From Chloroflexota bacterium (GTDB taxonomy: Bacteria; Chloroflexota; Anaerolineae; B4-G1), in contig JAAEPW010000617.1 in NCBI GenBank assembly GCA_024232355.1, forward strand, positions 1-35,451: a DNA stretch of 35,451 nucleotides. Reading direction: 5' to 3'. The notes below the pieces were generated by a model. The model had not been told where the DNA came from. It did no database searches and saw only the letters and a program-made list of their open reading frames with translations. Of the stretch, positions 16,242 to 23,845 are shown in pieces. How positions within the stretch are numbered: position 1 is the first letter of the stretch; the number at the start of each line of letters is the position of its first letter. The position numbers and the translations under genes were made by a program.

Positions 16242-16287
16242 TAGTACGCGCTTTAGCGCGTGTTTATGGCGATGAATCACCCACTAC
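16242..16287. repeat. REPIN-like repeat, copy 3
   Basis: The first half has the stem CGCGC-TTTA-GCGCG (16247-16260), sharing GCGCTTTAGCGC with copy 2. The second half (TGGCGATGAATCACCCA) is an imperfect palindrome ending in ACTACAAAC, the inverse of the GTTTGTAGT-like edge of copy 2. It separates the ABC exporter from the secreted protein gene; the rest of 16288-16364 shows only the ribosome site. Confidence 0.5.
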
Positions 16288-16364
16288 AAACTTGTTCTTA
16301 ACAGTGTGTCCGTTTGAATGATCTGCGTTTGGAGAGTAGCTTGCCATTCACAAGGAGGTGTATC

Positions 16365-18200
16365 ATGAAACGTTCATCGGCTTTGGGGCGTTGCGCCCCC
16401 AAACTCTGTGTTTTGTTTATTCTGTTGCTGACCATCGTGCCTCCCACGCTGGCCCAAGGAAGTCAGCCCGACGATCCTATGCCATCGGCTGAGCCGGTCA
16501 AGCTCATCTTTGTTCACCATTCCACCGGCGGCAACTGGCTGGCCGACCCGAACCACGATCAACCCTATGGCGGCCTGGGCAGCGCTTTGCGAGACAATAA
16601 CTATTTTGTAAGCGCCACCAACTATGGTTGGGGACCAGACTCTATCGGAGATGGCACCGATATTATCAATTGGCCTCAATGGTTCACCGGCCCGAACAGC
16701 AGGACCTATCTGGACGCGTTGTCCAGTGAGAGCGATCAAAATGTTGGTGATTTCGGCTCCTGGTCTCGTCTGGCGACCGACCCTGGCGGTGAGAACGAGA
16801 TCATCATGTTCAAATCCTGCTTTCCCAACTCGGACTTGTATGGCAGTCCCGGCGATCAACCTGCCCCGGCGCCCAACGATCAGTATACGGTGAGCAATGC
16901 CAAAGCGGTCTATAACGATCTGCTGGCCTATTTCGAGACCCGCCAGGACAAACTGTTTATCGTCATCACCGCGCCGCCGATGGCGGAAGGCGAATACACG
17001 TCGGACGCCCAATCTGGTGCCGAGCGCGCCACCAATGCCCGTGCTTTCAACAACTGGTTGATGGGCGATTGGCTGGCCGGTTACGGGTACAACAACGTCG
17101 CCGTATTTGACTATTATAACGTGCTCACATCCAACGGCAGCTCTAGCCGTACCGATGCTCCAGGGACCAACGAAGAACCCAACGACGCGGGCCAGGAAGA
17201 CGGCAATCACCACCGTTGGTGGAATGGCACAATACAACATGTCCAGACCGTGGGCAACAACTATTCGGCTTATCCTACCGATTCGAGTTGGGACAGTCAC
17301 CCCACGACCGCCGGTCATCAAAAAGCCACTGACGAGTTCGTCCCACTGCTCAATGTTTTCTACAACCGCTGGAAAACAAGTCCCGCGGCTCCCAGACCGA
17401 CGCCCGCTTCTGTTGAACCAACAGTACGACCTACGCCCGCGCCCCAGGAGACAGAAACCACGCCGACCGTTGCGCCAGAGACCGAACCCAGCCAGCCATC
17501 AACAGCCGCAGATATGATTGACGATATGGAGGCAGAGGACTATTGGGAATCCTACGGCGACGACGCCGGATCTACGGTCACCTCTCGTTTCGACACCGAA
17601 ACTGCCCACAGTGGATCATCCTCCCTGCGCATCGAATATGACATCAAGGATGATGGATGGGGGGATACAGGATTTTCTCACGAGTCTCACCAGGATTGGA
17701 GCAGCGGTAATGGCATCTCCCTGTGGCTCCACTCTGATGGAACCGGTCAACCGGTGGCGTTGATGCTGTTATCCGGTGACTCTAACATGCCAACGCCCTT
17801 TACTGTGCATTTTGAGACCACAGTAGAGAGCGCGGCCGGGTGGGCGCAGTTTGCCTTTGCATGGACGGATTTTGGGCTAGCAAGCTGGGCCGACGAAGGC
17901 GGCCTGTCCGAGTTGGACCCAACACGAGTGGTCGCTATGGGATTCAATTTCAGCCCGAGCCAGGGCATCCTCTGGGTAGACGATGTTGGCCTTGCCACCG
18001 GCGAGACACAGCCCCCGCCCTCGGTAGAAGAAGAGGAAGAAGAGTCTTCTCCAACCCCTACTACTGCGCCGGAGCAAGCTCCGCCGGACGACGAACCCGA
18101 ACCCACCGAGTCGGAAGGTGGCGGACCCTGTGCTTTGGCAGCCATGTTGCCGATGGTAGCTGTTGGCGTGGTGTGGGTGTGTAGGCAGAGAAATTCTTGA
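16365..18200 (+). CDS. Secreted modular protein: SGNH-like domain plus carbohydrate-binding-like domain
   Basis: This 611-residue exported protein starts at ATG 16365, after AAGGAGGTG. A signal peptide covers residues 1-31 (cleavage near LAQG). Residues 46-345 resemble an SGNH/GDSL-type hydrolase: FVHHSTGGNW near the start could hold the Ser (Ser53), ITAPP fits a central block, and WDSHPTTAGHQ (Asp310, His312) could supply the rest of the triad. The spacing is atypical, so activity is uncertain. After a Pro/Thr linker, residues 383-545 look like a CBM11/CIA30-type beta-sandwich. A Glu/Pro/Thr linker leads to a terminal GGGPC, a hydrophobic helix and Arg-rich tail, resembling a C-terminal sorting or anchoring signal. 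Likely cell-surface and glycan-directed (inference). Confidence 0.8.
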   Translation: MKRSSALGRCAPKLCVLFILLLTIVPPTLAQGSQPDDPMPSAEPVKLIFVHHSTGGNWLADPNHDQPYGGLGSALRDNNYFVSATNYGWGPDSIGDGTDIINWPQWFTGPNSRTYLDALSSESDQNVGDFGSWSRLATDPGGENEIIMFKSCFPNSDLYGSPGDQPAPAPNDQYTVSNAKAVYNDLLAYFETRQDKLFIVITAPPMAEGEYTSDAQSGAERATNARAFNNWLMGDWLAGYGYNNVAVFDYYNVLTSNGSSSRTDAPGTNEEPNDAGQEDGNHHRWWNGTIQHVQTVGNNYSAYPTDSSWDSHPTTAGHQKATDEFVPLLNVFYNRWKTSPAAPRPTPASVEPTVRPTPAPQETETTPTVAPETEPSQPSTAADMIDDMEAEDYWESYGDDAGSTVTSRFDTETAHSGSSSLRIEYDIKDDGWGDTGFSHESHQDWSSGNGISLWLHSDGTGQPVALMLLSGDSNMPTPFTVHFETTVESAAGWAQFAFAWTDFGLASWADEGGLSELDPTRVVAMGFNFSPSQGILWVDDVGLATGETQPPPSVEEEEEESSPTPTTAPEQAPPDDEPEPTESEGGGPCALAAMLPMVAVGVVWVCRQRNS

Positions 18201-18286
18201 ACAGTGATCTGAACCATATTCACCCGCCAGGACGAAAATGTAGGTCATGTTTTTAACGTGACAGTTGCTGTCGTCATGCTACAAGC

Positions 18287-19402
18287 GTGATCTACAGAGT
18301 TGTTCTCATAATAGGTATGTTTTTCGTGGTTGTAGAAATGTCGCTATTCATACGTTTGCTTGTTGCAACGGTCTTTATGACAGCAGCGTTGTGTCTGTTT
18401 CTTCTGCTCTTGAACCGCAGATTGATACTCATCAAGGATTCAGCATACAAGACGCCCTTGATAGCCTCTATATTTGTGGCCTTTATGGTCAGTTCAGGTG
18501 TTCTTGGCTATGCTGCCGGGTTCTCCATCTGGTTGCTTCTGCCCATAGTTATCCTGGTTGGTATACTGGTGGGGGAAGTCAGGCGGGCGGTGATTCGATG
18601 GCGTTTTCGGGGGCCATCTCCGGTCTCTAGGGAGAATGTGAATGTATCGTTGACTCAGCCTTTCACCACCACGGAATTACAGGTTGCCCACTATGAGGTT
18701 GATTGTCCACAATTGAAAGGCAGTGGGTTCACGGTCGTACATATTAGCGATCTTCACGTCACCGGTGACATTCCACGTGATTACTATGTGGCTGTTATGG
18801 AGCGAGTGAACAAGGCACAACCGGATCTTGTCTTTATTACGGGAGACTTTGTGACCAAGCTCGAGTTTGTCTCTCTTTTGCCTGGGATACTCGAGGTAGC
18901 CAAAAGTCGTCGTGGGATTTTTGCCGTCCTGGGTAACCATGATTATTGGACAGATGCCAAAAGTGTAGCGGATGCGGTTCGCAGTGCCGGTGTCGTGCTG
19001 TTACATAATGGATGCCAGCGTATTGCTGTTGGTGATCGTGATGAGGTCCTGATCTATGGATATGAGGCTCCATGGGGTGAAAGTCAATTGCAGATGCCGG
19101 TCGCTGCCGATGGTGACATAGCACTGGTATTAACGCACACGGCGGACAATATCTACCGCCTGAGCCGAGCCAGGGTAAAAGCTGCCTTTGCCGGTCATTA
19201 CCACGCGGGTCAAATCAGAATCCCGTTGTTGGGTTCGGTTGTTGTGCCATCCAAATACGGGAGACGTTTTGACCATGGTCATTTCATAATAGATGGGACG
19301 CATCTATTTGTCACCTCTGGCGTTGGTGCAGCTATGCCGCCATTTCGGGTCTATTGTCAACCGGATATTTTCGTGATCAGGTTCAGGGGAAGCGCTGAAT
19401 AG
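18287..19402 (+). CDS. Membrane metallophosphoesterase (YkuE/YaeI-like)
   Basis: This 371-residue protein has three or four N-terminal membrane helices (1-105), then a calcineurin-like phosphoesterase domain with all metal-binding blocks: HISDLHV, TGDFV, GNHDY, LTHTAD and GHYHAGQ. The family includes YkuE- and YaeI-type enzymes and relatives of UDP-diacylglucosamine pyrophosphatase that act on lipid-linked substrates at the membrane. The GTG at 18287 is taken as start, but a possible promoter (GTGACA 18258-18263, TACAAG 18280-18285) would place transcription just past it, so ATG 18317 is an alternative. The AAA+ gene follows 41 bases later. The gene ends in a typical VTSGVGAA...PPFRV block, so it looks intact. 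Confidence 0.87.
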   Translation: MIYRVVLIIGMFFVVVEMSLFIRLLVATVFMTAALCLFLLLLNRRLILIKDSAYKTPLIASIFVAFMVSSGVLGYAAGFSIWLLLPIVILVGILVGEVRRAVIRWRFRGPSPVSRENVNVSLTQPFTTTELQVAHYEVDCPQLKGSGFTVVHISDLHVTGDIPRDYYVAVMERVNKAQPDLVFITGDFVTKLEFVSLLPGILEVAKSRRGIFAVLGNHDYWTDAKSVADAVRSAGVVLLHNGCQRIAVGDRDEVLIYGYEAPWGESQLQMPVAADGDIALVLTHTADNIYRLSRARVKAAFAGHYHAGQIRIPLLGSVVVPSKYGRRFDHGHFIIDGTHLFVTSGVGAAMPPFRVYCQPDIFVIRFRGSAE

Positions 19403-19443
19403 ACAAACTGGCAGCACACGATCTTTCTCAAGGAGCAAAGAAC

Positions 19444-20838
19444 ATGTCCGCAAATAACGAACTGATTCAAGCCCTACGAACTGCCCTTGAGGCATCCCCT
19501 GAGGCCGTACCCCTGCGCAAGCACCTGGCCGACCTGCTGATGGAGGCCGGTGAGTTTGATGAGGCTGCTAAAATCTATCGCCAGACCCTCGACCTAGCGC
19601 CTGAGGACGACGGGATCAGGCTGTTGCTGGCTGAAGCGTATTACCGGCAGGGTGAAAAAGACGTCGCCATAGTCGTTCTGGAGCGGCTGATCGGTGGTCC
19701 TGCTCCCACGGCCCATGCGTTTTTGCTCGCGGCCCGCGTTTACGTAGAGACCGGCGAAATAGCCAAGGCCGCACAAGCCTATAAACAGGCCATTGCCCAA
19801 GATCCGGACCTAGCAGACCCCGATTTGCAGCGTCAATTGGCCGTCACCGGGATAGAAGCGCCGCCACGAGATGGGGCAGAGCCAGAGTCGGAAAAGGACG
19901 AACTTGTGTTCGTCGTCGCTGACGAGTCACCGGCGGATGATCTCATCGAACGTCCGCGCATCACCTTTGAAGATGTGGGCGGGATGGACAAGCTTAAGGA
20001 AGAAATCAGGATGAAGATCATCTACCCGCTCACGCATCCCGAAATCTACGAGGCTTATGGCAAAACCATCGGCGGCGGCATCTTGATGTACGGCCCGCCA
20101 GGGTGCGGCAAGACCTATCTGGCCCAAGCAACCGCTGGCGAGGTAAAGGCGCATTTCGTGTCGGTGGGGTTGCACGACGTGCTCGACATGTATATTGGGG
20201 AGAGTGAGCGCAAGCTGCACGAGATTTTCGAACTAGCCCGCAACCACACCCCGTGCGTGCTCTTCTTTGACGAGGTGGACGCTCTGGGCGCGAGCCGCTC
20301 TGATATGCGGTACAGTTCGGGCCGCAAGCTCATCAACCAGTTCTTGGCCGAGCTGGATGGCGTGGACACGTCAAACGAAGGTGTCTTGATCCTGGCCGCG
20401 ACGAATGCTCCATGGCACGTCGACCAGGCCATGCGGCGACCGGGCCGCTTTGACCGCGTCCTGTTCGTGCCTCCGCCCGATGCGGCGGCTCGTGGGGCCA
20501 TCCTCCGTATTCAATTGGAAAACAAGCCAACGGGCAAGGTCGACTATCAGAAACTGGGGCGGCAGGCGGATGGCTTTTCTGGCGCGGATTTGAAAGGCGT
20601 CATCGATATGGCCGTGGAGCGCAAACTGCGCGAGGCGATGCAGACCGGCGTTCCCAAGCCACTGACCACCAAGGACCTTCAAACGGTGATCAAGATCGTG
20701 CATCCCACGATCAAAGAATGGTTCGCCACCGCGCGCAATTACGCCATCTATTCCAACCAGGGTGGCATCTATGATGATATTCTGGACTATATGAAGATTT
20801 CTCGCGGTCCCAAGTTGTCTTCCGGACGGTCTCGCTGA
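19444..20838 (+). CDS. TPR-AAA+ ATPase (CDC48/Msp1-like single AAA domain)
   Basis: This 464-residue soluble ATPase starts at ATG 19444 after AAGGAG. Residues 5-120 are about three TPR-like helical repeats for protein binding. Residues 174-420 are one AAA+ module: Walker A GPPGCGKT (217-224), pore loop around MYIGESE (249-255), Walker B FFDEVDA (Asp276, Glu277), sensor-1 AATNAP and the arginine-finger segment RRPGRFDR. The region is most like classical AAA unfoldases (Cdc48, Msp1, FtsH) rather than MoxR. A remodelling role, extracting or disassembling targets picked by the TPRs, is inferred. A TPR membrane protein follows after 11 bases and is the obvious partner. Confidence 0.92.
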   Translation: MSANNELIQALRTALEASPEAVPLRKHLADLLMEAGEFDEAAKIYRQTLDLAPEDDGIRLLLAEAYYRQGEKDVAIVVLERLIGGPAPTAHAFLLAARVYVETGEIAKAAQAYKQAIAQDPDLADPDLQRQLAVTGIEAPPRDGAEPESEKDELVFVVADESPADDLIERPRITFEDVGGMDKLKEEIRMKIIYPLTHPEIYEAYGKTIGGGILMYGPPGCGKTYLAQATAGEVKAHFVSVGLHDVLDMYIGESERKLHEIFELARNHTPCVLFFDEVDALGASRSDMRYSSGRKLINQFLAELDGVDTSNEGVLILAATNAPWHVDQAMRRPGRFDRVLFVPPPDAAARGAILRIQLENKPTGKVDYQKLGRQADGFSGADLKGVIDMAVERKLREAMQTGVPKPLTTKDLQTVIKIVHPTIKEWFATARNYAIYSNQGGIYDDILDYMKISRGPKLSSGRSR

Positions 20839-20849
20839 GAGAGTTCATA

Positions 20850-22163
20850 ATGGAGACGGAACAGCAATTGACGCAGGTGCAGGTGCTCCTGGACACCAAA
20901 CGTTACCAGGATGCCGAGATCAAGCTGCGCGAAATGCTGGCCCGCACCCCGAACGATGCCCGCGCCCACGCATTGTTGTCGTATGCCATGTACCTCCAGG
21001 ACCACAACCTGGGGGCGCTAAAGGAGGCCCAGACGGCTATCGGCCTGGACCCCAATGACCCGACCGGTTATCATGTCCAGTCGTTGGCCCTCCTACAACT
21101 GGGGCGGACGAAAAAAGCTCTCACGGCGGTCCGAGAAGCCCTGCGCATCAACCCTGATTTTGCGCCTTACTATGCCACTCTCAGCCGAATCCATGTGCGG
21201 AAAAAAGGCTGGAAGAAAGCGCTGACCGCAGCGGAAGATGGGCTGCGGGTGGACTCGGAGTACGTTTCCTGCATCAATCTGCGGGCGTTGGCCCTGGTAA
21301 ATATGGGAGAGCAGGACGAGGCTGCTGAGACCATCGAAGCGGCCCTCGCCCGTGACCCCGAAAACGCCACGACCCACGCCAACCAGGGCTGGGCGCTATT
21401 GCACCGTGGCGATCACCAGCAGGCGTTGGTGCATTTTCGTGAGGCGCTGCGCTTGAACCCGATGTCGGATTGGGCGCGGCAAGGTATCGTCGAAGCGCTC
21501 AAAGCACGGAACGTGATTTACCGCCTCATGCTGCGCTATTTTCTCTGGATGTCGCGGCTGACCACGGCCGAACAGTGGGGAGCCGCCGCCGCGATTTCTG
21601 GGGCGAGACAAGCACTGCACATCATCGCGCGCCAGGTGCCGATCCTGTACATCGTCGTCATCCCGATTTCGCTCATTTATTTCTTTTTCGCTGTCCTGAC
21701 CTGGACTGCTCGCCCTCTATTCGCCCTCGTGCTGCGATTCGACCGTTTTGGTCGTCTGGCGCTGCCACGAGAGGAGATCGTGGCAGCGAATTGGGTAGGT
21801 ACAAGCCTGCTGGTTAGCTTGGGTAGTCTGATCTTGGGGCCGACCATCGGGCTGGTACTGTTCCTCACCCAGAGAACCGAGTACGTGATCTTTCCACTCC
21901 TGGCATTCTTTGTCTTGGCGCTGGCCGCGTTGGCGATGATTGTGCCCATCTCTGGTGTCTTTCGATGTCGTCCTGGCGGGGGGCGCGTCGTTTTGGCCGT
22001 GTACACCGCTTTACTAGCCCTGGCAGGGCTAGCCGCTTTTGTGTTGGTGTTGTTTGGCACTTGGGGGACTGCGGCTGCGGTTGTGCCGGCGGTTTTGTTC
22101 CTCGCAGGGTGGACGTCGTACACGTGGGTTGCCAGTCTTGTTATCATTGTTACTGCCAAATAG
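20850..22163 (+). CDS. TPR-repeat polytopic membrane protein
   Basis: This is a 437-residue protein. Residues 1-215 are tandem TPR units (for example LLDTKRYQDAEIKLREML and WALLHRGDHQQALVHF, ending in the typical LNP). Residues 265-437 contain about five or six hydrophobic helices with no recognisable enzyme motif. It begins 11 bases after the AAA+ gene, with GAGAG as a modest ribosome site, so the two are probably co-expressed. The TPR half likely faces the cytoplasm, where it could dock substrates or the AAA+ ring at the membrane. I do not recognise a named family for the membrane part. Confidence 0.85.
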   Translation: METEQQLTQVQVLLDTKRYQDAEIKLREMLARTPNDARAHALLSYAMYLQDHNLGALKEAQTAIGLDPNDPTGYHVQSLALLQLGRTKKALTAVREALRINPDFAPYYATLSRIHVRKKGWKKALTAAEDGLRVDSEYVSCINLRALALVNMGEQDEAAETIEAALARDPENATTHANQGWALLHRGDHQQALVHFREALRLNPMSDWARQGIVEALKARNVIYRLMLRYFLWMSRLTTAEQWGAAAAISGARQALHIIARQVPILYIVVIPISLIYFFFAVLTWTARPLFALVLRFDRFGRLALPREEIVAANWVGTSLLVSLGSLILGPTIGLVLFLTQRTEYVIFPLLAFFVLALAALAMIVPISGVFRCRPGGGRVVLAVYTALLALAGLAAFVLVLFGTWGTAAAVVPAVLFLAGWTSYTWVASLVIIVTAK

Positions 22164-22266
22164 TGACCGAGCGTGTGAGAGAGCTTTATGTCGATTGATG
22201 GGATTCCAATGACAATTTTAGCCAAGGTAAAGATGATGATACAATGTATCTTGACAGGAAAGACTG
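22164..22266. other. Gene-free spacer, possibly transposase debris
   Basis: No gene is supported. A 20-codon frame beginning MTILAKVKMMIQ before a stop vaguely resembles the start of some IS4-type transposases, but it is too short to call. Confidence 0.2.
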
Positions 22267-22458
22267 CATGATGAGATAGTCTTGGGCATTTTCAGGAGGT
22301 GGTCCAAGCGGCGGCGGGTACTGGGAATTGACGAGATCTACCTTGGTCACAAAGAATATGCACTGATTCTTTCAGACATAGAGCGCCGCCGGGGCAACAG
22401 CAATTCTCATTATGAGGTTGGTAGTGACAATTCACTGCACAGAATCTTGGAGTTTTGA
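22267..22458 (+). pseudogene. ISL3-like transposase fragment
   Basis: An open segment reads RRVLGIDEIYLGHKEYALI then LSDIERR. This is the first catalytic-Asp block of ISL3-family DDE transposases (pattern GIDE, GH, Y, D). It has no start codon, and no downstream DDE blocks: after ERRR the similarity stops and a TGA ends the frame at 22458. No terminal inverted repeats were found nearby. The remaining 22459-22600 shows nothing else. Confidence 0.6.
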
Positions 22459-22600
22459 CCCACCGCATGGGCCTATGCAACAGTATGACATTTCCAGACA
22501 AGGTTTTCGCCCCCTAAAACGCCCCTGGGACAGTGGCAAAGAGTTTGGGAAGAATAGAACTGAACAATCTTCCCTGAAACCCATATAGAGCCCTGACCTT

Positions 22601-23614
22601 TTATGCACTCATCCTGCGACCATGTCGCACAGCCACGATCTCTGCCAAAATCGCCAGCGCGATCTCGGCTGGCTCGCGCCCACCCAGATCAAGTCCTACC
22701 GGGCCATGGATGCGTGCCAGTTCCACATCACTAAACCCCACCTCTCGCAGCGCGGCCTTTCGTTTGGCCTGAGTAGCACGAGAGCCAATAAGCCCAACGT
22801 AAGCTGCTTGGCTGCGCAGCGTCATCTGCAACGCGGGCAGGTCAAACTTGGGGTCGTGGGACAGAATCACGACATGGTGCTGCGGTCCCAGTTTTTCGGT
22901 TGATAGCGCGTCTTGCGGCCAGGCCACGATCAATTCATCCGCCGTGGGGAAACGATCCGGGGTGGCAAAGGTGCGGCGCGCGTCCACCACTTGCACGCGA
23001 AAGCCCAGCGTCTGCGCCAGACTGACCAGTGGCACCGCTACGTGCACCGCTCCAACAATGACCAGCGTCAATGGTGGAATGAATACTTGGGAAAAGACAT
23101 CTTTCCCATCAACATGATGCAATTCAGTGGCGGGATCAGAAAACAATGCAGCCAAATCGGGAACCAGAGAAACGTCGCCCACGATACGACCATCAGGCCA
23201 TGCCAACAGGTGTGCCCCACCCCGATCATGATCATCGTCAAGACAGGTTGCGAGCGCGACTGTCTCCTCCGCCTCTAGCGCGGTGAGCAACTGCCGGTGG
23301 ATGTCCACCAGCGGCTCGACATAGACCTCGATGGTGCCGCCGCATGCCAGCCCCACCTGCCAACCGGTCTCGTCCGCCACGCCGTAGCGGAGACGCTTTG
23401 GCGGCCTCCCAGCGAGCATCTCTTGGGCCTCCTCAAAAACTGCCCCCTCCACGCACCCACCGCTAACAGACCCCACCATCTGCCCGGATTTGGTCACCGC
23501 CATGCGCGAGCCTAGTGGTCGAGGGGAAGAGCCCTCGGCCCACACCACCGTTGCCAGTGCGATTTGCTCTCCGTCGGCCAACCAATGCTTTAAATCATCC
23601 GCTATCTTTTGCAC
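22601..23614 (-). CDS. xdhC: XdhC/CoxI-family molybdoenzyme maturation protein
   Basis: This 337-residue protein starts at GTG 23614, seven bases after AGGAG; longer in-frame forms reach 23698 but lack a ribosome site. The N-terminal half has the XdhC signature (GSSPRPLGSRMAV, GSVSGGCVEG, ACGGTIEV). The C-terminal half is a Rossmann-like domain (LVIVGAVHVAVPLVSLA, LSHDPKFDLPAL, YVGLIGSRATQAKR). The family binds molybdenum cofactor and promotes its sulfuration and insertion into xanthine dehydrogenase-type enzymes. No such dehydrogenase lies in this window, so its client is elsewhere. In GAVHV the usual Gly-x-Gly-x-x-Gly-type loop is partly changed. It is divergent from the TadA-like gene. Confidence 0.9.
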   Translation of the reverse strand: MQKIADDLKHWLADGEQIALATVVWAEGSSPRPLGSRMAVTKSGQMVGSVSGGCVEGAVFEEAQEMLAGRPPKRLRYGVADETGWQVGLACGGTIEVYVEPLVDIHRQLLTALEAEETVALATCLDDDHDRGGAHLLAWPDGRIVGDVSLVPDLAALFSDPATELHHVDGKDVFSQVFIPPLTLVIVGAVHVAVPLVSLAQTLGFRVQVVDARRTFATPDRFPTADELIVAWPQDALSTEKLGPQHHVVILSHDPKFDLPALQMTLRSQAAYVGLIGSRATQAKRKAALREVGFSDVELARIHGPVGLDLGGREPAEIALAILAEIVAVRHGRRMSA

Positions 23615-23646
23615 TATCACTCTCCTGTTCACATTTCTACTGCCAT

Positions 23647-23675
23647 AGGATACCACGCAATTAAGCCCAGGCCAA
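23647..23675 (-). promoter_or_regulatory. Candidate xdhC promoter
   Basis: On the minus strand, TTGGCC (23670-23675) and TATCCT (23647-23652) are 17 bases apart, with TG before the -10. This gives a leader of roughly 25-30 bases to GTG 23614. Confidence 0.4.
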
Positions 23676-23677
23676 AT

Positions 23678-23697
23678 TGCCAGGTAGCACCCTGGCA
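23678..23697. promoter_or_regulatory. Palindromic candidate operator between divergent promoters
   Basis: TGCCAGG (23678-23684) and CCTGGCA (23691-23697) form a perfect 7-bp inverted repeat with six bases between. It lies exactly between the -35 of xdhC (23670-23675) and the -35 of the TadA-like gene (23707-23712), the position expected for a regulator acting on both. Confidence 0.45.
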
Positions 23698-23706
23698 CAT
23701 TTGCGG

Positions 23707-23735
23707 TTGTGATGGCCCTACATCTTTGCTACAAT
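23707..23735 (+). promoter_or_regulatory. Promoter of the TadA-like ATPase gene
   Basis: TTGTGA (23707-23712) and TACAAT (23730-23735) are 17 bases apart, and the -10 is preceded by TGC (extended -10). The leader is about 100 bases. Confidence 0.55.
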
Positions 23736-23746
23736 AGAGCCACTAT

Positions 23747-23789
23747 AACGGATTGAGAAAAGAACTGAAAGAAGACAAAATCCGTTTTT
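23747..23789 (+). terminator. Possible attenuator hairpin in the TadA-like gene leader
   Basis: AACGGATT (23747-23754) pairs with AATCCGTT (23779-23786), and the right arm runs into five T residues (23785-23789). The stem is AT-rich and the loop is 24 purine-rich bases, so it is a weak terminator candidate just after the predicted start site. Confidence 0.3.
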
Positions 23790-23845
23790 CCCAAATTCGT
23801 TGTAGTGTTGCGTAGAATCCTTTAGAATCCTATGGAGGTGTGAAA

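Noticed and set aside
16374..17321. A 315-codon minus-strand frame opposite the SGNH-like gene
   Set aside because: No domain, Ile/Val/Arg-biased antisense composition, and the plus strand has a signal peptide and a strong ribosome site.
18258..18285. A firm promoter call for the metallophosphoesterase gene
   Set aside because: GTGACA-16-TACAAG is plausible but would start transcription past the GTG start codon; kept only as a note on start choice.
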